Part shown: one piece after another, positions 1 through 10,627 of the stretch
How the letters are laid out: the number at the start of each line of letters is the position of its first letter
How positions within the stretch are numbered: the first letter of the stretch is position 1
Assembly (NCBI GenBank): GCA_001598975.1
Contig: BBXU01001382.1
Coordinates: forward strand, 1 to 35,241
Direction of reading: 5' to 3'
Source: Parachlorella kessleri
Lineage: Eukaryota; Chlorophyta; Trebouxiophyceae; Chlorellales; Chlorellaceae
DNA: 35,241 bases
Program-made: the position numbers and the translations under genes
Notes under the pieces: generated by a model
What the model saw: the letters and a program-made list of their open reading frames with translations, nothing else
Told to the model about the DNA's origin: nothing
Database searches by the model: none

Positions 1-1
1 T

Positions 2-3000
2 GCCGCAGAAGTCAATGCCATGATCACCAACAATGGCCTGGGAAACCCGGAGCTGACAAACTTGCCGCGCAAGATCAACATTGGCATCTCCACCTCCCGG
101 GACGACTTTGCGCACTGCCACATCAACGATGTGGGCCTCAAGGTGCGATATGTGTCTGCTGGGCGCGCCTCTTGCGGATTGCTGGGGCGCCCAGTAAGGT
201 GTAGATTAGAGTTGGAACCCGTGCGACACAACTTTGGTCCCCCCAGAAAGATGGTGGCTGGCATTCTTCTGTGCATTGTAGTGTCACTGAGTGTATATTG
301 ACACGCCTGCCTTGCAGCCAACATGCTGGCTGTGCCTCTCTGCCACCGTACTGCTTTGTGCAGAGCTGCAGAATCCCCGACCTGGCAGTATGGCACCTCT
401 GTGAAGGCTGGCAGCTACTCTCCCTCCTAGTCACCAACCCGAGCACACCAGAGTCCAATACCTGTGTCTTCACTGCCCTGCAGGCCGTGAGGGACCCTCA
501 GACTGGCCTGGTGGGCTTCAACGTGGAGGTGGGCGGCTACTTCTCCCCCAAGCGCAACGTGGTGTCCATCCCCATGGACACATTCCTGACCCAGGAGCAG
601 GTTGTGCCCTTTTGCAAGGCCCTGCTGGAGGTCTTCAGGTGAGCAAAGCAATTTGGTGAGCAAAGCAATTTGGTTAGGTCATGTAAGGGTTTCTCTACTT
701 TAGGTTGTGGGATGGAAACAGATGTGAGGAAAGGCACCTTTGAATAGTGCAGCATGATAGCCTGGGAGTCGTGGGTAGAGTGTGGGCATGAGCCATGCAA
801 AGCTTGGCTCCACAGCCGCTGCCTGGTCCTGTAAGCCAGCACATGCACCCCAGGGCAAGTGTGGTGCCTGGCCCACCCCTTTCAGCCAATCACCCCAACG
901 TACTGCGCGAGATCCCAACTTGTCTCCACCGCCTCTGCTGCTGTGCAGGGACCACGGCAGGCGGGACGACAGGCAGAAGGCGCGGCTGATGTGGCTGGTG
1001 GAGGAGTGGGGGGTGGACAAATTCCGGGACATGATTGGCGAGCGGATGGGCCAGACCCTGCGGAGGGAGGTGAGGCCAGGCCGGACCCTCCCTGTGTGGG
1101 CAAGCTGGGCCAACTGTTGGCAGCTGTCCCGCGCACAGCGCTACTTGAGTGGGGTGCACAGTTCCAACCCATGTTTGCTTTTTCGGTTGGGATCTAGGGT
1201 GGGGACAGAGGGTTGCACACAGCTTGTCGCTTGGCTGATGCCGCTGCTTAGTTGCATACTGACCCCGTCCCATATCCTTCGCAGCAGGCCTTATTAGCTA
1301 GCCCCAGTCCAAGCTAGGGCTTCGCAACGGACCCCTCTCAAGCGCGAACTTGTACGCCTCTCTCTCTTGCTTCTGGTGATGTTTTCCAATGTCTGTTGCA
1401 GGTGCATGTGGTCTACGAGGATGTGTGGGAGCGTCGCGATGTGCTGGGCATCCATGCCCAGAAGCAGCCGGGCCTATTCTGGGTGGGCGCCTGCGTGCCC
1501 GCGGGCCGCCTGTTCCCTCAGGACTTTCTTGAATTTGCCCGCATTGCAGAGAGGTGCGACCTGCTTTGAGTTTGCCTGCCAAGAGGATCCCCAGTCTCAG
1601 CCGGCGCCGTCCCCAGTACTGACGCAAGAATCCTATAGACGGCTTGGATCTTGATATAAATGATGTGTAAAACTTAGTAGGTGAAGGGAGCTGCACAGGT
1701 TAGAACGAGTCTAAGGCGGTCCCTTGGGGTGCTAGACAGGGCAGTGCCTGGAAAGTGTCGCTGCGTGGATATTGAACTGAACAAGTCCGTACTTTGTCAT
1801 TGGGAGGAAGGGCGAGATCCTGCCCTTTTACCTTATGTGGGCTTCTGGCATCATGCCTGCAGGTATGGCGATGGCACCGCCCGGATAACAGTGGAGGAGA
1901 ATATTCTGTTCCCCAACGTGCCGGAGGCCCACTTGGCTGAGATGCAGCAGGAACCGATCTTCCGCAAGTACAAGATCCATGCAGGTGTGTGGGGGAAGCC
2001 TGAGAAGGGGCGCTTGCGAGGCAACCTATGACACAGCTGTTTCAACTCAATGTGCAAAAACAAGCCAGTCGTCGTTTGCAGTGTGCCACAGATGTGAAGC
2101 CTCCACAAGCATCCATTGTGTATTGTCAGCAGCCAGCTGCTTTTTGACTTGTATGTATGAGAGGGCGCCCTCTCATTCATACAAGTTGTGAGTTCTGTGC
2201 CGGACTCTCTTTTCCTTCCGCTCTACCAACATGGGCTTGTTTCTTACGCTTGCTGGCTGCAAACCCCCCCCCCCCCCCCTCCTCTGCTCCTACCACAGGC
2301 AACTTGGAGCGGGGCCTGGTGTCCTGTACTGGCGCTCAGTTCTGCCCCTTGGCTATTATTGAGACTAAGAACCGCGCAATGGCAGTGGTCGGGAAGCTGG
2401 AAGAGCAGCTGGACTTCCCCCGGCCTGTGCGCATGCACTGGACGGGCTGCCCCAACTCCTGCGGGCAGGTGAGAGGAATGTCAGCTCTGGGTGGCCTAAT
2501 AAGGTGTTGTCGATACATGGTTCACAGATCGTATTTAGTCTCTGACAGGCCGCCATCACCGATCACCGCTGCAGGCAACAGGTTCCTTGTGGTCATTGAA
2601 GGGTGTGTGGACTGTACTGTAACCCCAGCAGACACTCTGGCTCTCCCCTGGTTGTGCTGCATTGGGGCCCCATGGTGGCACTGCAGGGCAAAATGCAGCA
2701 CATCATCTTCATCAGGTCGTGCTGAACACTGCTCAAATGCCGCCCTACCAGAGATGTGCTGTGCTATGTCCTATTTGTTTCTGTATGTCCCTATGCAGGC
2801 CCAGGTGGGCGACATTGGGCTGATGGGCGGCCCAGCCAAGCTGAACGGCAAGGCAGTGGAGGGAGTGCGGATTTTCTTGGGCGGCACCATTGGGGAGAAC
2901 CCCACGGTGAGCTGGGTTTTTTACTGGCTAGGGAAAACTGTGGGGCAGCCAGTGCGTGCACCGCATAGCCTTGCAACTCTACACGTGGGTGTGTAAGTGG

Positions 3001-3668
3001 GTTCAAAGGAGGTAGGTGGGCTACATGTGATTGGCATGATGACAGGTGATCGCATGCAGCTCTCCCTCTGGCCTGTATGCAATTTTTGTTTGGTGCCAGC
3101 TGTGGCAGGCATTTGGGCTTCGCAACCAAATCCTTTCCACACTTGTCGCTGGTACGCCTAGCAGTGCGCTGGGTGTACAGCCTCTGCCAGCTGTGGTTTG
3201 GCAGGGCATGGCGCCTGGATTGAGGCCCTGTGCATAATCTGAGCGCCTTGTCCTCACCCTGCTCCTGTTGCAGTTGGCCTCGGAGTTTGAGAAGGGGGTG
3301 GCCTGTGATGAGAGCATCCTGCTGCCCAAGCTGCGGCACCTTCTCATTGAGCACTATGGGGCCAAGCCCAAGTGAGTTGAAACACGCAGTGATGATGGGA
3401 TCAGACCCCTAGTCACTGTTGACACCAGCCAGTTCAGAGCAAGCCCACCTGGGGGTCTCATGTCTTGCAGAGATAGGGTTGTGAATGTGTTCTGGGGGGG
3501 CCAGGGTTGCAAACTACCAGTAGGAGCAGTAATGCAGACACCAACAACTCTCCCGTGGCACTGTTCGTTCCGACCAGGGAATCATCTGCCGAAGACTGGT
3601 TAGACTGGATTTGATGCAAGCCTTTTGTTTCGCCCTGCAGGGTTGCTGCTCCCGCCGCAGCCGTGTGA
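2..3668 (+). CDS. NIR: Ferredoxin-nitrite reductase, 3' part (5' end outside window)
   Basis: Plastid enzyme that reduces nitrite to ammonium with six electrons from ferredoxin, using siroheme and a 4Fe-4S cluster. Exon model: 2-142, 484-638, 949-1069, 1402-1553, 1863-1984, 2299-2468, 2799-2906, 3274-3371, 3641-3668; all phases agree, giving 364 residues of a family usually near 560-600, so about 200 N-terminal residues lie upstream. Seen directly: exon 6 carries LVSCTGAQFC and GCPNSCGQ, the four Cys ligands of the coupled cofactor; the segments HCHINDVG and FLGGTIGENP are also family-typical. The last exon is uncertain. The reading frame meets TGA at 3373-3375, but that TGA lies inside a strong GTGAGT donor at 3372, and splicing to 3641 adds a short Ala-rich end (KVAAPAAAV) before a stop at 3666. 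If unspliced, the protein ends AKPK at 3375. Identity is very sure; the exact end is not. Confidence 0.95.
639..672 (+). repeat. 17-base tandem duplication copying a splice donor
   Basis: The unit GTGAGCAAAGCAATTTG occurs twice in a row (639-655 and 656-672) at the start of nitrite reductase intron 2, so the GTGAGC donor is present twice. Use of the second donor would add 17 bases and shift the frame. Confidence 0.9.
2147..2186. repeat. 40-base palindrome in a nitrite reductase intron
   Basis: Two 20-base arms (2147-2166 and 2167-2186) meet with no spacer. The central 16 bases, GAGAGGGCGCCCTCTC, are a perfect palindrome and the outer arms pair with one mismatch. It lies in the intron between exons 5 and 6 and would form a strong hairpin in the pre-mRNA. 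Confidence 0.85.
2264..2279 (+). repeat. Poly-C run (16 C) before a splice acceptor
   Basis: An uninterrupted C run, followed by TCCTCTGCTCCTACCACAG, forms the polypyrimidine tract of the nitrite reductase exon 6 acceptor (2296-2298). The length of such runs is prone to sequencing and replication slippage. Confidence 0.85.
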
Positions 3669-4838
3669 CGGGGCGAAGGACTGACGGCATCTGGTCGTGG
3701 GACATGTTCAAGTCACAACAGCTGATGACAGATGCCTTGGGATGCAAGAGGGTAACGAATGCCATACGTGTGAGGTGGTGCTTCACCAAGGGGACACGAC
3801 CGTGCGCAGAATGCATGCTGATTCAGATTTTACCGGCTTTGCGAGCTCAGGACAACACTACACTACTTAGCCTAGGCTGTAGCTTGCACTGCTAGCATTT
3901 ACACTTGTGAAGTGAGATTCCTGACTTGTCTTCTTAGGAAACCCTGTACCATAAGCTTAACCTGTTCCCCCAACACTGGTTTTGGTTGTTGGTAGCCTCT
4001 CACAAAGCTTTTAGTGCACTGGCAAGTAGCTCTTGACACACTCGATTCGGTTTTCTTTGCCCAACTTATTGTCTTGTTGTCGGCTATCGGCTAGTGCCAA
4101 GTGCTGCTACATGTGAAAGTCAATGCGAGCCGAGGAGCTTTGTCCCACGGAAGGGCAGACCAGAGGGTAGAACTGGAGACAGCAGCCTCGCAACTCAATA
4201 CCTATTTGCCGCTTAAATTTAAGCGGAGCCTGGAAGACGCACTGCAAGGTACCGGGTATACATTCGATACATGGGGGGGGTGCACAATGCGACCAGGCGT
4301 TTGCACGCTGAGACGCTGCAACGATATGTCCCGCTTAGGCATTATAAAGCTATCGTTAATCGCATGGGTGAGGCCTCGCGCGCGTGGTGTTTTTGGCGGG
4401 ACGGCACTGAGACTCGCCAAATATACAGGGGAGCGAGCCAACGTTGCGAAGTTGGCCCGGGACTTCGACGCGCTGCTGGATTGTACGTACCTTACCAGCA
4501 CGAGAACCCTTTAGGGTTGCCTACTTGGAAAAGGAGCAGCTTGCACCCTCCTGCATGCAAGCTGGCAGACGTGGCGGCACTATAATGAAGACGTTCAGTG
4601 GTCGGGCTTGTGTGGAGGACCCCTGCTCAAGGTCGGACTGCAGCGTCTTATCCCCACCACCTCGTCGTAGGGGCAAGCTCAGCCGTGCCTGCCTACCGCC
4701 CTGCAGCACCGGTCTTCCTTGGTATAGGGCCGGCTGAAGCTAGCTTCGCGGGTGCTGCCAATGTTAGGTCGCATGCTGTGGGGTAGATTCGTGCCACCTT
4801 TTCTGCTTGTCTGCAGCCCCAGCGCTGCCAGCACAGCC
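3669..4838. other. Interval between nitrite reductase and the bZIP gene
   Basis: About 1.2 kb with no gene I can name. It should hold the nitrite reductase 3' UTR and the bZIP promoter or further 5' exons. An open frame from a GTG at 4101 to a stop at 4512 (137 codons) and an overlapping frame at 4271-4585 both stay open, with less GC-biased codons than the neighbouring genes. A perfect 18-base palindrome (4209-4226) and a run of eight G (around 4271-4278) lie inside. A strong acceptor (TTCTGCTTGTCTGCAG, ending 4816) precedes the first bZIP exon, so part of this may be upstream coding sequence. I could not decide. Confidence 0.4.
4209..4226. repeat. Perfect 18-base palindrome
   Basis: CCGCTTAAATTTAAGCGG equals its own reverse complement. 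It lies upstream of the bZIP gene and could be a dimer-binding site; no factor is assigned. Confidence 0.8.
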
Positions 4839-7800
4839 ATGCTGGCCAGCTTGAACAAGTTTGAGGCGCTTGCAGACTGGGGCTGCTGCGACTGCGGCCA
4901 AGCCGCAGCCCTGCCCAACACCCAGGCTCCATATGGCAAGCAGCACAGGTAAAGCTTGCCAAGGAGCAGGCCGTGCGGTGGCTCTAGCAAGAGCTCAGAA
5001 AGAGTTGCCGCCGCTAACTGGCTGGACCATGTTTGACTATGCAATGTGTTGCGGGTGTCCTAATTGTTGTTGCTCTGGACTTCATACACCTCGCGCTGGT
5101 GTAGTTCATCTGCATGCAGTGCATGCAGCTTTGTATTGAACTGCACCACCACCCACTAAACAAAGACATACATACTAACCAGAACCAACCACGCAAGGGG
5201 TGCCAGGCCTTGTGCCGGCTGAGATCATACCCTTATGACCCGGACCAGTTAGCACTGCGTCGGGCATTGCGTGCGTTCTCACCTGCTTTCCAGGTACCCT
5301 GGCTGCTGCATGGCCAGTCCTGCCTGCCGGGCTACTTAACCACTGCCAGCGTGTCAGCTTGACGGCCGCAATATCAGCGGTTGACGCGGCTCAAGCAGGC
5401 CCTTCCCAGTGCCCACCCGGCTAGGCCCTTTGACCCTCCTGCTCCTGGCACCTTGCCATGGTGCCTTTGAGCGTTGGCGTAAGGGCTTAGCTGTGGTGTG
5501 GCTGGGTAAGGGGCAAGAGTGCACCTAGCGGCACCTCGCTTGCTTTGGAATCGTGAACACGGTGCGGCAGCAGCAGCAGCAGCGTCACGGCGCGCCAGCA
5601 AGCGGCACAGGCGCACAGCCCTGGCAGGGCACCCGGGCCGGCTGCAGCCACCACTGGCAGCTGTGCTCGTGGCAGCTCTGATTGCTTAGCTGGCAGCCCC
5701 TGTGTCGTGCCATGTTGCAGCGAAGGATTGCGGGAGGTCCAAGAGAGGTGCAGCTTGCCACTGCAGCAGCAGTGTGCAGTGTGCAGTGAGCGGGCTCCTA
5801 GCTCGCCCAGCTACACAGGTATGACTAAAGCTTTCACAACGAGCCCTTCGCTGCATGCTCTTGGAGTCATTTCCTCGAAGTGGAAAGTTGGCGGGCATGT
5901 CCTAGGAAGGTTGGGTAAGCAGCACAATGGGCCGCCACGGGCGCGTGGGGTTGCGTGGAGTGTGTGAGTGGCAATTTACCAGTGGAAAGACATGTTGTGC
6001 TTGGGTGCTGGACCATTCAGTGAAGTGGTTTGGGAGCCTTGAGTAGCAGGCCTATCATGCACCAGTAACATCTGGGTAGCCCTGTGCAGGGTGGGGTGGC
6101 TCGCTACATCCTGCTGCAGCCTTCACTCAAGTTCCCTCCAGCCCAAGCGAAGCGGCGGGTGAAGCGGCAGCAGATGGAGGAACAGTGGCAGCCAGGCGCC
6201 CACCGCAGGTTGCTGTTATCACGCCGCAGCCGGGCGCTGATGCGGTGCTGCTACCGCAGGAGCTGCAAGGCCAGGGTGTCATTACGTCACCTCCCAGTCT
6301 CGTCGTTGGCATGGGCATGCCTAGGCACAGCGGCCCACAGGAGCGACTACCCGGCAGCTGGGCTGACGTCAGCTGGCTGGACGGGCTGAGCTTTCCTGAC
6401 CTGTTTGCTGAGGGAGACTTCGCCACTGCTCTACCCCCGCAAGGGGCAGACCCCTTGTACCCTCAGCTGCCATACCCTGCCTCAGCCGAGGCCCCGTTCT
6501 TGGAGAGCGCTGCCAGCCTGGTCAGCAGCAGCAGCGCTTCAGGCACCCCGGCCGCCAGCAGCCCAGCTGGCAGCCTGCCTAGCGCTCTGCCAACATTGCC
6601 CTTCTGGCCCTCCACACCAGGCTCGGAGAGGCAAACTACAACTGGCGGGTTCCCAGGGGATGCTGGAAGTAGCTGGGTGGATGACCTGGCAGCGGCGGTG
6701 CAAGGCTTTCAGCCACAGCAGCTGCAGCTGGCAGCGGTGCCAGGGGCGCGCTTCCAGGATGACGGCAGCTGCTGCAGAGCAGAGGCATTGCCTGCCTGTG
6801 CGCCCGTCTTGCCAGCATTGCCCGCCTCTGCAGCTCCGGCCCAGGGTTGCCCAGCCTCAGGCCCAGAGCCGGTGGCTGCTGCCAAGGGCACAGGGCGCAA
6901 ACGTGGCAGGCCGCGCCTGTATGACACTGCTGGTGAGAGCGGGGGTGCGGGGGAGGTCTGCCTGGTGTGTCAGAGCTGAGGCATCTGCACCTGATCAGGG
7001 CTTGTGGAGAGCGGAGGTGGTCGATGGAGCTGCTGATGCGGCCTTGAATGAGCCAGTTGAGCTTGCTGCATAGTAGCAATTGATGGAGCACCCCAGTGAA
7101 CGCTGTTGTGTGGCCTGCATGTTTAGGTGCAGCAGCAGCCGCGACAGCGCCTTCCAGCGGCAGCGGCGCGAGCGCCGTAGGCGATGCAGGAGACAGCATT
7201 GCACAGCAGGCTGAGCATGGGAAGCGAGGCCGCGGGCCGAAGCCCAAGTATGTGTTTGGCAACCGAGTGGAGGCGGCAGGGGCAAGGAGGGAGCGCAACC
7301 GGAAGGCAGCACTGGACTCATATTACAGGCAAGTCGGCGTCTGCATCCGCTGCGCTTGGCTGCCCTGTCTTTGTGCCTCCTTCCCCCCGTCTGCGGTGCC
7401 TTATGCTGTGGTCGTAAGTCAGTAGTAGATATATATATATATATTTCCGGGCCTCCGCTCTTCCCAGCTGTTGTCTACCAGCAAGGGCGTCCCGAGCAGC
7501 CCCTGTGCCGCTGCAGTGGGTGTTGAGCGTATGGGGGGTGCTTGCAGCGTGTGCTGTGCCTGTTCAGGACACGCTGTGCATGCTGTTACCCCGCCTGCAG
7601 GCAGCGGCAGCATGTGAAGGAGCTGGAGGAGGAGAGGGACCGTCTTCTGGCCGAGAACTCGTCGCTGGAGGGGCTGCTGGGCCACCTGCAGCTGGGAGGT
7701 CAGTGAGGCTTGGAGTAGTGGCTACACCGGGGTCAGCCAGGGCCATGCTTTGTCATGCTGCACATACCGCCATGGAGAGCTGCACATGAGGCACGTCTGG

Positions 7801-8093
7801 AGGGCCACTGGGGAGTGCTTCGCTGGCTGTGGGGCGCCGGGGAGTTGCTGCCACTGGCGTTCCCATTCATGGCTGATGTGTAGAGGATTATTTTCATGGC
7901 TGCTCAAAGTGCCGGGCATGCAGTGTGCACGCTACACAGGGGGGCAGTGCTCGGGTGGGTTACAATGGACACCATTTGGAGAGGACTAAACGCGAAATGA
8001 GATGTTCCTGCAGGGCCTTGCCCGCTGACGGAGTTGAGCGATGCTGGCATTGATGTTTGGCTGGCAAAGCCAAAATGTGAGAAGGAGGCATAG
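4839..8093 (+). CDS. bZIP transcription factor with AT-hook-like motif
   Basis: Sequence-specific nuclear regulator. Exon model: 4839-4948, 5721-5818, 6090-6932, 7127-7328, 7601-7698, 8014-8093 (476 residues, phases consistent). Core evidence is in exons 3-5. RKRGRPR (about residue 340) resembles an AT-hook, and GKRGRGPKPKY is a second basic patch. The basic region RRERNRKAALDSYYRQRQ follows, then a zipper with Leu at 426, 433, 440 and 447 and Asn at 437. The N-terminal half is Pro/Ala/Ser/Gln-rich with WLDGLSFPDLF, an acidic-hydrophobic patch suited to activation. Odd: position 8 after the invariant Asn408 is Tyr instead of Arg. The intron after 7328 uses a GC donor; no GT donor keeps the frame. 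The first two exons (with C-x-C and C-x-x-C) rest only on splice phase and the true start may differ; an alternative ATG is at 6311. If the last intron is not removed, the protein ends at TGA 7704-7706. Confidence 0.8.
7427..7446. repeat. TA dinucleotide tract
   Basis: A (TA)n run, then TTT, lies in the GC-AG intron of the bZIP gene. It is a simple microsatellite. Confidence 0.8.
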
Positions 8094-9417
8094 AGAGCGA
8101 GGCGTGACTGATGAGGTGGCTGCTGTGCGAGCGAGTAGTGTGTTGGGCTAAGTTTGTAACTTGGTGTTTTTGTCCACCGGGCATGATGTTCATGGCAATC
8201 GGCCATGTCGGTTGGCCCCGTGGATTCCCTTGTCCATTTCGAGCTTGGTGATGGAGGGGCATGCATAGCTTTCTCTATTGATGTTTTACTTCTGTTACCT
8301 GATCTTGAGATTTTGCGCTTCTTTCCATTCGTTTCTTGCTCGTGCGTTGCCCGCAGATGCCTTGGCATCTGCGTCTTGCAAGTTGTCACTCTCGCTGCAT
8401 GCTGCCAGTGTGGGCGATGCATCCCTGTGAGCTGAGCTCCCTCAAGCAGTGTTGTACTAATACTAGTATGTCATCGTGCATGTGCGGTTTCTTTTTCCTC
8501 CGCTGCGGTTTATACTAGGGTTGCCAGGGCGCAATTGGTACTTTGCGGTCCTCTCCAAGGTCCGTGATCCTATTACATGAGGCGCCTGGCATCCTCTCCG
8601 TTGCATGGCAGGGACTTGAGTTGCATCCCGATGTTGAGCCAAACAGCCCTGGGCTTCAAAGAAGGCCGGTATATGTAATCGTCTCAAGAGGGCAGTTATG
8701 TACCAGCATGTGCTGTTATGATGAGCAAATCTGTGCATACATTCGTTATTAGTATGTATCTCATGAATCTCATCTCAGTATTGAGGCAACCTACTTCCCC
8801 TGTCATCTAGCGTGCGGCCATGATGTCCAGGTCTTGCTCATGGGGTGGCCAGCCACCAAGCCTTGAAGGTGTGGAGGCTGACTCTGCGTCAGGGTAGTTT
8901 GACCGGCTACTCGCGCGGCTTTACTTGATGGGGGTGACCGAGAGCTCAACTTGCATTGAGCCCCTTCCTTTACAGTTACCTACCCTCAATTCGTATCATC
9001 TAGTGCTGTCTGAGAAGGTGATATATCGTGTCCGCAGCCCGACTCATCATCAAATGGGGAGAGACTTTTTGAAGACCTCAGGCAAGCCCCGAACAGCATC
9101 CAGCCCTGTCTGTACAGTCCACCCTTACCACTCCTCTCCTCACGTTGCCTGCCAGCAACGGATGCCCACGGTTGGGACAGTCCCCATCACAACGCCATGA
9201 CCATAAGACAGATGATGTACAGACGCTAAGCATGTAGCAACCTGCAAGCGTCACAGACTACGATAGGGTCTGAGTTGGGGCTGCCAGGCTGGCAGGCGCC
9301 GTTGCCAGATGCGCATTCTCGAACCGATACGATCGTAAGCCTCCCTATCTCTCCTTGTCACGAAGTAGCCATCGCTGACCACTTGGTCTGTCGTGCTTGC
9401 ACACCCTGATCAGCAAC
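8094..9417. other. Interval between bZIP and the PNGase F-like gene
   Basis: About 1.3 kb. It begins with the bZIP 3' UTR, where TGTAA (8155-8159) lies 62 bases after the stop. The rest should hold the next gene's promoter. Short open frames on both strands show no recognisable protein, and I see no RNA gene. Confidence 0.4.
8155..8159 (+). promoter_or_regulatory. Candidate polyadenylation signal TGTAA (bZIP)
   Basis: TGTAA is the usual poly(A) signal of green algae such as Chlamydomonas. This copy lies 62 bases after the proposed bZIP stop, which mildly supports the 8014-8093 terminal exon. Confidence 0.35.
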
Positions 9418-10594
9418 ATGGCTCACCGGGCTCTGCAGCCAATACCGCTCTGTCTGACCTTCCTTAGTGTACTGATATCGGCTTGGGACCCTGGTGATAG
9501 CGTGCCAGGTAAGTTCACTCTATCAAACGCCAGGTTTGCTGCGTGTCCAGCCATCACCGTGAGGGGGTATTGTTTGCCTACGCTAAGCATGCACCGTTCC
9601 CTGTGCTCCAGACTTCAGCGTGAGTACTCTGGACGGGGAACTGCGATTACCGGGCAACAAGGGCCACCACCTGCCTCTGCTAGTGGCAGTTCTGGATTCT
9701 GTTGACGCCTTCTCCACCCACCTGTGGACGTCGGACAAGTCTCTAACTAGCCTACTCACCAGAGCCCCACAATCCGCTTCGTTCCTATTCCTCACACACG
9801 CAGGTCAGGACTTCCAGCACTGCTGCTTGCTGATGGGGTTTCAGGGTTTCGCTTGCATGGCATGCGACCTTTTAAAGGCAGCAGTTACCCTGACAGTGCG
9901 CCAAGCCGGGGTGTTATGGCAGCTGGCTGGAGTTGAGCAGTAGCAGCGCTTGGTGCAACCGGTGTAACCAAAGGTTCCCATGCTGTGATGCAGGCAACGC
10001 CACTGCCGCCGCGCTGTGGATGCGCAAGCGTGTTCAGCACCAGGCCCACAGGCTGGGGCTTGACAACAGCACCATCGCACAGCGCCTGCAGCGCATGCAT
10101 TTTGCCACGGAGGCCGTGCCCGAGCTGCAGGCACCCCTACCAGAGGTGCTGGCCAACTGGACCTCCCCAAGAAAGCTCCTGCGTGCCAGCAATGTGGAGC
10201 CCGGCAGGCCCGACCGCAGCAGGCACGGCAGGGCTAGCGCCAGCGGCAGCAGCAGCAGCAGCAGGCATAGCAGCGCTGAGGACCGCAGCAGCAGTAGTAG
10301 TGATGGACGCAGCCCCAGAGGCCTGGGCATCCAGCAGGCCCGGCAGCTGCGTTCTATGGCACTACCCCAGCACGCTGTGCCAGCTGAGCATGCAGCAGGA
10401 GGTCCAGCGCAGCATCCAGCAGGCACCCCGGCCAGCAAAAGAATCCTCATAGAATCCACTCGGTTGGATGCTTTCTATGGCTGGGTGCCCTGGCCCATGA
10501 CAGGCATCACAGGCGAGCTGCGGTGGGCCGGCGAGGACTGTCACTGGAACAACTTCCCCAGGACAACAACTCTCAGCACACCCGCTAGGACCAC

Positions 10595-10627
<33 letters not shown>

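Noticed and set aside
5374..5616. Minus-strand frame starting MRLCRLLARRDAAAA, like a mitochondrial presequence
   Set aside because: The Ala run comes from a CAG repeat on the other strand, and no downstream exon with a conserved domain could be joined to it.
9290..9340. Possible minus-strand tRNA (GGTTCGAG-like T arm)
   Set aside because: The bases around the loop do not form a five-pair T stem, and no acceptor or anticodon arm follows.
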